Positions 22,570 through 29,825 of a DNA stretch of 29,825 bases are shown in pieces. The notes beneath the pieces are model-generated. The model saw nothing but the letters and a program-made list of their open reading frames with translations. It did not search any database and had not been told where the DNA came from. Each line of letters starts with the position of its first letter. Position 1 is the first letter of the stretch. The DNA comes from an uncultured Prevotella sp. (GTDB lineage Bacteria > Bacteroidota > Bacteroidia > Bacteroidales > Bacteroidaceae), in assembly GCA_934230965.1 (NCBI GenBank), contig CAKQFW010000002.1, positions 1-29,825 of the forward strand, given 5' to 3'. The translations under genes and the position numbers were made by a program.

Positions 22570-23526
22570 TTACTTTTTCTTGCTGGCAAACATCACACCA
22601 AAGTAGAACAGAGCGCCTGTTACGAGGCCTGCCAGGGCGTCGATAACGTAGTGGGCCTGAATGTATACGGTGCTGAGGCACAGCAACACATAGAAGGGCA
22701 TGAAGAGCCAGAACAGGCGTCTTGACCCGCTATGCCAAGCCAGCAACATGCACACGGTGCTGATGCCTACGTGCGATGAGGGGAAGGCTGCCGTAGGACG
22801 TTCGCCCGCCGCCTTTGCCTCTTCTACCATGTGATAGAAAAAGCCGTCGGCATAGCCTGGTGTGGTGAGGCAGTCGGTGTGCGTGTTAAAATAGTCGTGA
22901 ATATTAGGGAACACGCCCGCCAATATATTTTGCATGCCCACCGCCTTATAATAAAAGGTGGGGCCAGCCACGGGCACAAAGATATAGATAACGTAATAGA
23001 GGAAGAACGAGGCCAGCACCACCAGTGCGCAACGCTCAAACTCGGTGTATCGGCGAAAGAAGTAGAACATCACCACCACCAATATCATAGGATAATAGCT
23101 GGCGTAGCCCATGCTCATGAGCTCGCTCACCACGTTTGACGAGAAGGTTTGGGCGAAATATACAGCGGGCTGACAGCCAAACATCTGTTGCTCGGCCACA
23201 GCAAACACGTGGTCGAGGTTAGGAAACATGCGGTTTATCTCATACGTATCAGGATACCACCATCCCAGCAGCGCCAGTTGCGTTACGATGCGCACGCAGC
23301 GCGTCAGTCGGCACGGCACCAGTCGGTAGGCGCCCCACAGGGCCAGTGTCATGGCGGCAATGCGCACACGACCCCATATCATGGCTTGCGGATTTTCTAC
23401 TCTTGTATAGGCAAAGAGCACGATGACGAGTGTGAACAGCAGGTAAGCCATCGTTACCCATTCAACGGCCATGAGCCCCTTCTTAGCCTTTTTCTCTATC
23501 TTAAAAAGCGATGTTATAAAATTCAT
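22570..23526 (-). CDS. PAP2-superfamily integral membrane protein (inositolphosphotransferase/phosphatase type)
   Basis: The 318-aa protein has six or more hydrophobic segments. It carries the PAP2 catalytic motifs C2 (AAFPSSHVGIST) and C3 (YIQAHYVIDALAG, giving His-xxx-Asp), while the classic KxxxxxxRP motif C1 is not evident. The layout, with an N-terminal helical bundle and late C2/C3, resembles the PAP2_3/Aur1-like group, which includes inositol-phosphoceramide synthases and lipid phosphatases. A role in transferring or removing a phosphate head group on a membrane lipid is likely. It lies 43 bases after an SDR reductase gene on the same strand. It has no separate promoter that I can see. 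Confidence 0.82.
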   Translation of the reverse strand: MNFITSLFKIEKKAKKGLMAVEWVTMAYLLFTLVIVLFAYTRVENPQAMIWGRVRIAAMTLALWGAYRLVPCRLTRCVRIVTQLALLGWWYPDTYEINRMFPNLDHVFAVAEQQMFGCQPAVYFAQTFSSNVVSELMSMGYASYYPMILVVVMFYFFRRYTEFERCALVVLASFFLYYVIYIFVPVAGPTFYYKAVGMQNILAGVFPNIHDYFNTHTDCLTTPGYADGFFYHMVEEAKAAGERPTAAFPSSHVGISTVCMLLAWHSGSRRLFWLFMPFYVLLCLSTVYIQAHYVIDALAGLVTGALFYFGVMFASKKK

Positions 23527-23569
23527 TGTTTAAAGAAATACTGATGTTAAGAGCCTGTGGCCCATTATT

Positions 23570-24568
23570 TTAGAGCCATCCGTTCTCGCGATACCAGTCG
23601 ATAGTAAGCTTAACGCCTCGGCGCAGACGGAAGTGGGGGTGGTATCCCAGCTCGTCCATAGCGGGTTCAATGTCGCAGCGCCAGTTGCGCTGGCACAGTA
23701 TGTTATACTTATCGTTGTTCAGCGCCGTGATTTTGCCTGTCAGTCGGGCGCGCCATTCGCCGCACCACGTCACCAGACGCAGCACCCACAGCGGAGCTTT
23801 TACGCGCAGCATCCAGGGGTTGCCCAGCGCTCGCCGAATAAGATTTGAAAAGTCGGTGCTGCTATACACCTCGCCATCAGATAAGAAGTATTTTCTTCCG
23901 CTACGTCCGTGGTCGAGCGCCAGAAATACGGCCTGCACCACATCTTCAACATACACAAAGGTGATGTCTTGCTGACGATAGCCCGCAGCAAAGTCGATAT
24001 GGTTCTTCACGCTTTGCGCCATCAAGAAGTAGTCGCGCTCGCGGGGGCCATATACGCCTGTGGGTCGTAAGATGATGTAGGGAAAATCGTTGCCTATCGA
24101 GTCGAGATATTGCTCGGCCTTCAGTTTGCTCTGCCCATAGGCTGTGTTGGGCTTGGGGGTGTCGTGCTCAGTAATCTCGGTGTATGGCTGCTCTTCGCGC
24201 ACGGCGCCAAAGACGCTGAGCGAACTGATAAACACGAAGCGCTTTAGCGGCATGTGCAAGGCTATGAGGGCGTCGGCCAAGTGGCGTGTGCCATCGGTGT
24301 TGATGCTGAAGAAGTCGGCGCGGTTCAAGCACTTAGTGGCTCCCGCTGCATGCACCACATACTGAAATTCGTGGCCTTGCAGCTGCTGTTTCAACCGTTC
24401 AGGGTCTGATAGGTCGAGGTTGATGAAATGTATGCGCTCGTCTTGCAGATAGCGTTTCGAGCTGGTGGGCCTCATAGCGGCCCACACCTCCATGTCGCGC
24501 CGCAGAGCCTCTTCAACGATGAAGCTGCCGATGAATCCGCTGGCGCCAGTGATAAGTATCTTGTCCAT
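23570..24568 (-). CDS. Extended short-chain dehydrogenase/reductase (NAD-dependent epimerase/dehydratase family)
   Basis: The 332-aa protein has the Rossmann motif GASGFIGS (residues 8-15), a HAAG segment, the FISSLSVFG serine and the catalytic YGQSK (Tyr144, Lys148), followed by LRPTGVYGPRERDYF. The C-terminal part (WRCDIEPAMDELGYHPHFRL then RGVKLTIDWYRENGWL) is typical of extended SDRs that act on sugar nucleotides or lipids. A related Bacteroides locus tag known from the literature (BT_0972) encodes a 3-ketosphinganine reductase of this family. Similarity to it is suggested by context only. It sits between a cation-efflux gene (17 bases) and a PAP2 gene (43 bases). Confidence 0.85.
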   Translation of the reverse strand: MDKILITGASGFIGSFIVEEALRRDMEVWAAMRPTSSKRYLQDERIHFINLDLSDPERLKQQLQGHEFQYVVHAAGATKCLNRADFFSINTDGTRHLADALIALHMPLKRFVFISSLSVFGAVREEQPYTEITEHDTPKPNTAYGQSKLKAEQYLDSIGNDFPYIILRPTGVYGPRERDYFLMAQSVKNHIDFAAGYRQQDITFVYVEDVVQAVFLALDHGRSGRKYFLSDGEVYSSTDFSNLIRRALGNPWMLRVKAPLWVLRLVTWCGEWRARLTGKITALNNDKYNILCQRNWRCDIEPAMDELGYHPHFRLRRGVKLTIDWYRENGWL

Positions 24569-24585
24569 ATAATATTGTTCGTATG

Positions 24586-25593
24586 CTATTGTGGGGTGGG
24601 GGTGGTGGGCACATACTGCCCGTCAACCTTCAGCGGCTCGACGTGCAGGTTCACGTAGGTGTTGGGCCCGAAGTGCTGGCGCAGCCTGTGCTCGATGGCT
24701 GTGGCGTGTGTGTGCGCCTCGTACAGGCTGATGTTGCCTGGCATGCGCACGTGCATATCTATGCAGATATAGTTGCCTATGCGGCGTGTGCGCAGGTGGT
24801 GTGTCTCGCTCACTATGGGTTCTTCTTCGGCCAGGCGTTTAATGTCGGCCTCGGCGCTCTCGGGTAGGCTCTTTTCCAGCAGTTCGCCTATGGCCTCGCG
24901 CAGCAAGGTGTATGCTGTGCGCATGATGAAGAAGCTTACGGCGGCGGCAGCCACGGGGTCGAGTACGGCCCAGTGTGGGCCCAGGGCTATGGCGCCACCA
25001 ATGCCTATGGCGGTGCCTATTGACGAGAGGGCGTCGCTTCGATGGTGCCAAGCGTTGGCCACCACGGCTTGCGAGTTTACTTTTTGGCCTACGGCGCGTG
25101 TGAAGCGGAAGGCCCACTCTTTCAGCACGATGCTCAGCACGGCGGCCACCAGGGCGATGAGGCCTGGCTGCTCAAGTTGTTGGCCTTTTACGCAACTGGC
25201 TATTTGCTGTAAGGCGTTTAGGCAAATCATTACGCCCACCACCAGCAAGGCAATGCCTATCAGTGCTGTGGCCAGCGTTTCATATTTGCCGTGGCCGTAT
25301 TCGTGGTTTTTGTCTTCGGGCTTGTTGCTCAGCCGTACAAACACCATTACTACGATGTCGGTGAGAAAGTCAGACAGCGAGTGTACAGCATCGGCAATCA
25401 TGGCTGCCGAGCCGCCCACGATGCCCGCCACAAACTTGAAGACGAGCAGCAACGTGTTTATCACGCTACCCTTTAGCGTTACGCGGTAGATGGCGCGCTG
25501 GCGGTCAAGGCTGTCGGCGTCGGACTTGCACCTATCCGTATTGGTGTTGTTGCCCTCGTCAATGTGTGTTGTCATTTCATTCTTGGGTGTCAT
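24586..25593 (-). CDS. Cation diffusion facilitator (Zn/Co/Fe/Mn-type efflux)
   Basis: The 335-aa protein has six predicted membrane segments and a soluble C-terminal domain of about 90 residues with HHLRTRRIGNYICIDMHVRM, typical of the CDF family. The metal-site motifs are DAVHSLSDFLTD in TM2 (His71, Asp75) and NAWHHRSDALSS in TM5 (His-xxx-Asp), and both are intact. It exports divalent metal ions by proton exchange across the inner membrane. I chose the ATG at 25593 because AAAGGAGG sits seven bases upstream on the minus strand. It is the first gene of a tight three-gene cluster with the SDR and PAP2 genes. Confidence 0.9.
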   Translation of the reverse strand: MTPKNEMTTHIDEGNNTNTDRCKSDADSLDRQRAIYRVTLKGSVINTLLLVFKFVAGIVGGSAAMIADAVHSLSDFLTDIVVMVFVRLSNKPEDKNHEYGHGKYETLATALIGIALLVVGVMICLNALQQIASCVKGQQLEQPGLIALVAAVLSIVLKEWAFRFTRAVGQKVNSQAVVANAWHHRSDALSSIGTAIGIGGAIALGPHWAVLDPVAAAAVSFFIMRTAYTLLREAIGELLEKSLPESAEADIKRLAEEEPIVSETHHLRTRRIGNYICIDMHVRMPGNISLYEAHTHATAIEHRLRQHFGPNTYVNLHVEPLKVDGQYVPTTPTPQ

Positions 25594-25646
25594 GTTTTTG
25601 CCTCCTTTTTCTTTTTGACGTAGGGCGCGTTATGCGCTCAAAGTTG

Positions 25647-25654
25647 CAAAGTTA
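25647..25654 (-). promoter_or_regulatory. Promoter -7 element of the CDF-SDR-PAP2 cluster
   Basis: The minus strand reads TAACTTTG, 53 bases before the CDF ATG. No TTTG is found at the expected -33 position, so only the -7 half is supported. Confidence 0.6.
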
Positions 25655-25808
25655 CGCTTTTTCGTAATAATAACGGCCTTTTTATCCGAAAATCGTATCT
25701 TTTGAGGTGATGATGAGTGATTTACCTTACTTATGCTATGGCCAAAGCCTCTGCTATGCCCCTCTCCAGCAATAAGTATTTAAAAAGCTGTTGGCGGAAT
25801 TAATTTAA

Positions 25809-25848
25809 GTTGATAAATATGAGTAAAAAGTTGTACATATCTATCAAC
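25809..25848. repeat. 13-bp inverted repeat in the divergent region
   Basis: GTTGATAAATATG (25809-25821) and CATATCTATCAAC (25836-25848) are complementary at 12 of 13 positions around a 14-base loop. It lies between the CDF and arabinofuranosidase genes and could be a regulator binding site or a hairpin. No gene is visible in the surrounding 300 bases (25655-25958). Confidence 0.55.
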
Positions 25849-25910
25849 AAGACGGGCAAGCAGACACGCGACACGAAACGAAAAATATAACAATCGGTTC
25901 ATAAAATAGT

Positions 25911-25938
25911 CGTTACAAACCAATGTAACGGCCATTTT
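25911..25938 (+). terminator. Hairpin plus T-run with no plus-strand gene before it
   Basis: CGTTACA (25911-25917) pairs exactly with TGTAACG (25924-25930), followed by GCCA and seven T. It has the form of a plus-strand terminator, but only the divergent CDF gene lies upstream. It ends about 20 bases before the -33 box of the glycan cluster. It could insulate that promoter or end an unrecognised small RNA. Confidence 0.6.
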
Positions 25939-25958
25939 TTTATTTTTGCTTTTCTTGC

Positions 25959-25989
25959 TTTGCGGTTCTTCCTTTTTTGCATAACTTTG
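25959..25989 (+). promoter_or_regulatory. Promoter of the arabinofuranosidase-sulfatase pair
   Basis: TTTG (25959-25962), a 19-base spacer and TAACTTTG (25982-25989) match the consensus. The -7 is 35 bases before the ATG at 26025 and excludes the upstream in-frame start at 25977. Confidence 0.8.
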
Positions 25990-26024
25990 TGAGCATTAGA
26001 AACCTAAATGATACACAAAAAATT

Positions 26025-28070
26025 ATGACAATTAAAACATTTGTTTCGGCTTTTGCCATTGCTGCAATGATGCTGTTTTCTGCAACGCCAGAAGCCTTAG
26101 CCACAGACATTGTAACTGTAAACACGAAGAAAGCCAAGAAAGTGCAGCGCGTGGAATACGGCTGGCACTATGAGGAGATAGGCATGATAGGCGACGGAGG
26201 TCTGTATGCAGAACTTGTGCGCAACCGCAACTTCGAGGAGGCTAACCTGCCTGAAGGACTCATTATCAAGGACGGAATGTATGCCGACATGCCCAATCCC
26301 AAGCAACCCATAAAGCAGATTTACCAGATAGACCCGCTCGTGGGATGGCTCACTCTGCCGCTCACCAATTCGCCGATACGCGTAAAGCGCACCACCGACA
26401 ACCCTCTGAACGCCAACAACAGCCACTCCATGCGCATTGATGTGCTTGAAGACATAAGCAACGGAAGCGATGCCGCCATCGTAAACACCGGCTACTTCGG
26501 TATGGCTTTCAAGCAGGGCGTAGGCTACCGGTTGTCGCTCTACGCGCTTGCCAAGCAGTATGAAGGCGCGCTTGAAGTGTGCCTTGCCGACAAGGACGGC
26601 AAACCCTGCTCGACACCGGCAACCATAACTCTAAGGAAGGGAGACTCCTGGGAGAAGCACAACGTTACGCTCACCGCCCAGAAGAGCGTAGCCGACGGTA
26701 TGCTGCGCATCGTCCCGACAAAGAAAGGCACACTGCAACTCGACATGGTGTCGATGTTTCCCGGCGACACTTACGATGGCGGCAAGTCGGTATTCCGTGC
26801 CGACATAGTGCAGAACCTCAAGGACTACCGCCCCGATTTCTTGCGTTTTCCCGGCGGATGCAACATACACGGAGTGAATGAAGAAACCATGAACCACTGG
26901 AAAAAGACAGTGGGCGACATCGCCATGCGCCCAGGACAGTGGGGAAAGTGGGAACCACACTACCGCAGCGACGGACTCGGCATGCACGAGTTCTATGAAC
27001 TTTGCGAGTATTTAGGATGCAACGCCATGTATGTCATACCCGTGGGCATGGTCTGCACGGAATGGGTGAAGCGCGACAAGGACGGCAACTTCATGCACAA
27101 ACCCACCGATGTGAACTACTACATTCAGGATGCCTTGGACGCAATCGAGTATGCCATTGGTCCCACAAGCAGCAAGTACGGAGCCATGCGTGCCGAAAAC
27201 GGACATCCCGAATCGTTCCCTCTGAAATATGTCGAAATAGGAAACGAAGACTTCGGCCCCGTGTATTACGAGAAATACCATCAGATTTACAAAGCTCTCA
27301 AAGAGCGTTATCCACACCTTATATATATTGCCAACAGTACGCTGAACGACCGCCAGCAGGAGGACATTGACAAGTTTGTGGACAAGAAGGAAATTGAAGT
27401 GTTCGACGAGCACTACTACCGCAACGTGCAGTGGGCCATCGACAACTTCCACCGCTTCGACCACTACAAACGGCAGGGCATACGCCTCTACATAGCCGAA
27501 CTCGGAATCATGGGCAACGGTGTGGGCGGTCCGGTGGGACAATACCCTACTGCCATACTCGCTGAAGGCATATTCAAGATGGCACTGGAACGCAACGCCG
27601 ACCTGAAGCCAATCATGGCAGACCGACCACTGATGCGCAACTGGGAGTGCATAAACCGTAGCGACCTTCAGCCCATGCTTCTCAACTCGTCCACACAAAG
27701 CGTGAAGACCTTCAACTACCATCTGTGCAAGATGCTGCGCGACAACACTGTGGATGTGGTGTATGACGTGTCAAACACCGAAGGCGAAAAGAATCTCTTC
27801 GTGACAGCAGGCAAAGACACACGGACGGGAGAGTACATAGTGAAGATAATAAACCTCGGCAACACCCCTGCCACATTCTCCCTCAACCTGAACGGCAGGA
27901 AGTTCACCGGCAGAGCCGACATCACCACACTCACCGCAAAACCCGACCAGCGCGCTACTCCCGACAATCCAAATGCCGTCAACCCCGAGGAAAGACGCGA
28001 ACTATTCGTGAAATCAACGCCGACAATCACCGTAGCAGAGAAATCGTTCACCATATACAGAATGAAATAA
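26025..28070 (+). CDS. Secreted GH51-like alpha-L-arabinofuranosidase
   Basis: The 681-aa protein starts with a signal peptide (MTIKTFVSAFAIAAMMLFSA, cleaved after ALA). A beta-sandwich region follows the mature N-terminus. The catalytic barrel begins near residue 250 (DIVQNLKDYRPDFLRFPGGC). The probable acid/base is Glu408 in YVEIGNEDFG and the probable nucleophile is Glu492 in LYIAELGI; DEHYYRNVQW between them is also typical. A C-terminal all-beta domain closes the protein. It would release terminal arabinofuranose from a glycan in the periplasm or at the cell surface. The nucleophile context is AELG rather than the usual GEYA, so substrate may differ. Codon use favours GGA, CTC and ACA more than the flanking genes, and the sulfatase gene follows after 19 bases. 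Confidence 0.83.
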   Translation: MTIKTFVSAFAIAAMMLFSATPEALATDIVTVNTKKAKKVQRVEYGWHYEEIGMIGDGGLYAELVRNRNFEEANLPEGLIIKDGMYADMPNPKQPIKQIYQIDPLVGWLTLPLTNSPIRVKRTTDNPLNANNSHSMRIDVLEDISNGSDAAIVNTGYFGMAFKQGVGYRLSLYALAKQYEGALEVCLADKDGKPCSTPATITLRKGDSWEKHNVTLTAQKSVADGMLRIVPTKKGTLQLDMVSMFPGDTYDGGKSVFRADIVQNLKDYRPDFLRFPGGCNIHGVNEETMNHWKKTVGDIAMRPGQWGKWEPHYRSDGLGMHEFYELCEYLGCNAMYVIPVGMVCTEWVKRDKDGNFMHKPTDVNYYIQDALDAIEYAIGPTSSKYGAMRAENGHPESFPLKYVEIGNEDFGPVYYEKYHQIYKALKERYPHLIYIANSTLNDRQQEDIDKFVDKKEIEVFDEHYYRNVQWAIDNFHRFDHYKRQGIRLYIAELGIMGNGVGGPVGQYPTAILAEGIFKMALERNADLKPIMADRPLMRNWECINRSDLQPMLLNSSTQSVKTFNYHLCKMLRDNTVDVVYDVSNTEGEKNLFVTAGKDTRTGEYIVKIINLGNTPATFSLNLNGRKFTGRADITTLTAKPDQRATPDNPNAVNPEERRELFVKSTPTITVAEKSFTIYRMK

Positions 28071-28089
28071 CTAACGACAAGATACTGAC

Positions 28090-29619
28090 ATGAACAAGAA
28101 CAACATCATGGCTCTGGCTTCATTGGCGGCGATGCCGATGTCGGCAGGGGCGACAGAAAGACCCAACGTGATAATAATCATAGCCGACGACCTGGGCTGG
28201 GGCGATGTGAGTGCCTACGGCAACCGCACCGTCTCGACACCCAACATCGACTTCCTGGCGCAGAACGGTGCCTGCTTCACCAACGGACACGCCTCGTCTG
28301 CCACATCAACACCGTCGCGCTACGGCCTCATGACGGGCATGTATCCGTGGCGTAACGACGATGCCAAGATTCTGCCAGGCGATGCTCCGCTGCTCGTCGG
28401 CACCGACCAGTTCACCATTGGCAAGATGTTCCAGCACGCCGGCTACTCCACCGCCGCCATAGGCAAGTGGCATCTGGGCATGGGCGAGGGCAAGATTGAC
28501 TGGAACCGACAGATAACACCGTCGGGCAACGCCATCGGGTTCGACTACACCTACCTCATCGCCGCCACCGTCGATCGTGTGCCTACGGTGTATGTCGAGA
28601 ACGGACGCGTGGCCAACCTCGACCCCAACGACCCCATTTCCGTAGATTATGAACACCCGTTCGAGGGCGAACCCACCGGCGTGAACAACCCCGAACTGGT
28701 GAAGATGCACTGGAGTCACGGACATCAGAACGCTGTGATTAACGGCATTCCACGCATAGGATTCATGAAAGGCGGCAAGAGTGCCATCTGGAACGAGAAG
28801 ACCATGGCTGCCGACATACTCGCCAAAGTGAAGGCTTACATCGACACTGTGCCGCAGGGCAAGCCGTTCTTCCTCTACTACGGACTGCACGAGCCGCACG
28901 TTCCACGCGTCCCAGCATCGCAGTTCGAGGGCAAGTCGGCCACGGGAGCACGCGGCGATGTGGTGATAGAAGCCGACTGGTGCGTGGGCGAGACGATGAA
29001 ATATCTGAAGGAGAAAGGTCTGGACGACAACACTATCGTGATATTCACAAGCGACAACGGTCCCGTACTCGACGACGGATATGAGGACGGCGCCGGCGGA
29101 ACACGCTCCATACACGACCCCAACGGCGGACTCCGCGGCGGCAAGTACAGCCTGTTTGAGGCTGGCACACGCGTGCCTTTCTTCATGTACTGGAAGGGAA
29201 AAATCGCCCACTTCACCACCGACGCACTCGTGACACAGCAAGATCTGCTCGCATCGTTCGCACGCATGATAGGCGAGAAGATACCCGACGGACTCGACTC
29301 GCAGGACCATCTCGACACATTCCTCGGCAAGAGCGACAAGGGACGCAAGGGTTATGTGGTGGAGGCAAGCGGCCGTCTGGCATACCGCAGCGGTCGTTAC
29401 GCCCTCATACCGCCATACAGCGGACCTAAGACCAACGCTACGGGTAACGAACTCGGAAATGTTGATCACTACTCGCTCTACGACCTGACTGCCGAACCGG
29501 CGCAGCAGACCGACATTTCGGCACAGAACCCGAAACTGGTGAAGAAATTAAAAGCCGAATTTCTCAAAGCAGCAGGGTCGCACTATGTACACGACCAAAA
29601 GCAGGAAGTACTGCAATAA
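28090..29619 (+). CDS. Secreted S1 family sulfatase, Ser-type formylglycine motif
   Basis: The 509-aa protein starts with a short signal peptide and then the sulfatase metal motif IIIIADDLGWGD. The maturation motif is S-T-P-S-R (Ser73 to Arg77), so formylglycine would be made from serine by an anaerobic radical-SAM maturase (anSME). That enzyme must be encoded elsewhere. GKWHLG (125-130), LHEPHVP and the later TSDNGPVLDDG complete the active site. It removes sulfate esters from carbohydrates. It is translated 19 bases after the arabinofuranosidase and shares its codon habits, so the two probably work on one sulfated, arabinose-containing or similar glycan. No SusC/D pair is in the window. Confidence 0.93.
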   Translation: MNKNNIMALASLAAMPMSAGATERPNVIIIIADDLGWGDVSAYGNRTVSTPNIDFLAQNGACFTNGHASSATSTPSRYGLMTGMYPWRNDDAKILPGDAPLLVGTDQFTIGKMFQHAGYSTAAIGKWHLGMGEGKIDWNRQITPSGNAIGFDYTYLIAATVDRVPTVYVENGRVANLDPNDPISVDYEHPFEGEPTGVNNPELVKMHWSHGHQNAVINGIPRIGFMKGGKSAIWNEKTMAADILAKVKAYIDTVPQGKPFFLYYGLHEPHVPRVPASQFEGKSATGARGDVVIEADWCVGETMKYLKEKGLDDNTIVIFTSDNGPVLDDGYEDGAGGTRSIHDPNGGLRGGKYSLFEAGTRVPFFMYWKGKIAHFTTDALVTQQDLLASFARMIGEKIPDGLDSQDHLDTFLGKSDKGRKGYVVEASGRLAYRSGRYALIPPYSGPKTNATGNELGNVDHYSLYDLTAEPAQQTDISAQNPKLVKKLKAEFLKAAGSHYVHDQKQEVLQ

Positions 29620-29635
29620 GTATTAAAAAAGCGTG

Positions 29636-29666
29636 AAAAACGGTAACACTATTGTTACCGTTTTTT
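29636..29666 (+). terminator. Terminator of the sulfatase gene
   Basis: A perfect 7-bp stem CGGTAAC/GTTACCG with loop ACTATT is flanked by AAAAA and TTTTTT, which extend the pairing. It ends the two-gene glycan cluster. Confidence 0.92.
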
Positions 29667-29724
29667 GAATATTCTTTAAATAAATCAATAAAACAGAAGT
29701 TTTTTGTTATAAAATGTTGAATTG

Positions 29725-29756
29725 TTTGCGCGAACAGATATAAGTTTGTATCTTTG
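29725..29756 (+). promoter_or_regulatory. Promoter of the next gene to the right
   Basis: TTTG (29725-29728), a 20-base spacer and TATCTTTG (29749-29756) match the consensus. A second match, TAAGTTTG, overlaps the spacer at 29741-29748. The start codon of the gene lies outside the window. Confidence 0.78.
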
Positions 29757-29825
29757 CATCGTCAAAAGGTTAATAGATTGTTTAGGTTAGTAGTAATAGA
29801 TTTAGGTTTTTAGTTATTAGGTTTA
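29757..29825 (+). other. Leader region of an off-window gene
   Basis: The last 69 bases hold a T/A/G-rich leader with several TTTAGGTT-like words (for example at about 29780 and 29801) and no start codon. Nothing further can be assigned. Confidence 0.45.

Noticed and set aside
28306..29469. 387-aa minus-strand frame opposite the sulfatase
   Set aside because: The plus strand encodes complete sulfatase motifs; the antisense frame has no recognisable domain or start signal.

Overview
The window looks like chromosomal DNA from a Bacteroidales bacterium, most likely of the Prevotella/Segatella type. This rests on repeated promoter signals of the form TTTG-N19-20-TAnnTTTG upstream of many genes, mostly weak Shine-Dalgarno sequences, many lipoprotein signal peptides, a two-gene 2-oxoacid:ferredoxin oxidoreductase, a type II (P. 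gingivalis-like) glutaminyl cyclase and a Ser-type sulfatase. The genus is an inference; no rRNA or marker comparison was possible.

Layout. 1-2.2 kb: a terminator, a 9-bp periodic repeat array and a minus-strand UPF1-like SF1 helicase. 2.2-5.8 kb (plus strand): an orphan FecE/BtuD-type ATPase, then threonine dehydratase, RidA and an unrecognised 235-aa protein. IlvA makes reactive enamines and RidA clears them. 5.8-9.1 kb (minus strand): a very strong convergent terminator, a thioredoxin-fold lipoprotein without its CxxC, a TPR/OmpA-like lipoprotein, tRNA-Leu(UAA) and tRNA-Gly(GCC). 9.1-10.25 kb: a 1.15-kb stretch without genes, full of repeats, including three REP-like hairpin elements and a 300-bp palindromic element with a tandem array in its loop. 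10.26-15 kb (minus strand): TrpS, a glutaminyl-cyclase-like lipoprotein, a fusion of a class I glutamine amidotransferase-like hydrolase to a membrane dipeptidase (M19), and an Lrp/AsnC regulator. 15.2-16.4 kb: a PfkB kinase. 16.4-19.4 kb: KorB and KorA (minus strand). 19.8-22.5 kb: HU (minus strand), rhomboid protease and an EEP-fold membrane protein (plus strand). 22.6-25.6 kb (minus strand): a likely operon of cation-efflux protein, extended SDR reductase and PAP2-family membrane enzyme. 26-29.6 kb (plus strand): a two-gene glycan cluster (GH51-like arabinofuranosidase and S1 sulfatase) with its own promoter and terminator and different codon habits. The window ends in the promoter and leader of a further gene.

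Most genes are ordinary core or envelope genes. I found no phage, CRISPR, toxin-antitoxin or obvious defence system. The most unusual items are the amidotransferase-dipeptidase fusion, the covarying REP-like elements near 9.2-9.5 kb, the 300-bp palindrome near 10 kb, the paired 9-bp arrays placed just after stop codons, and the unrecognised gene after RidA.
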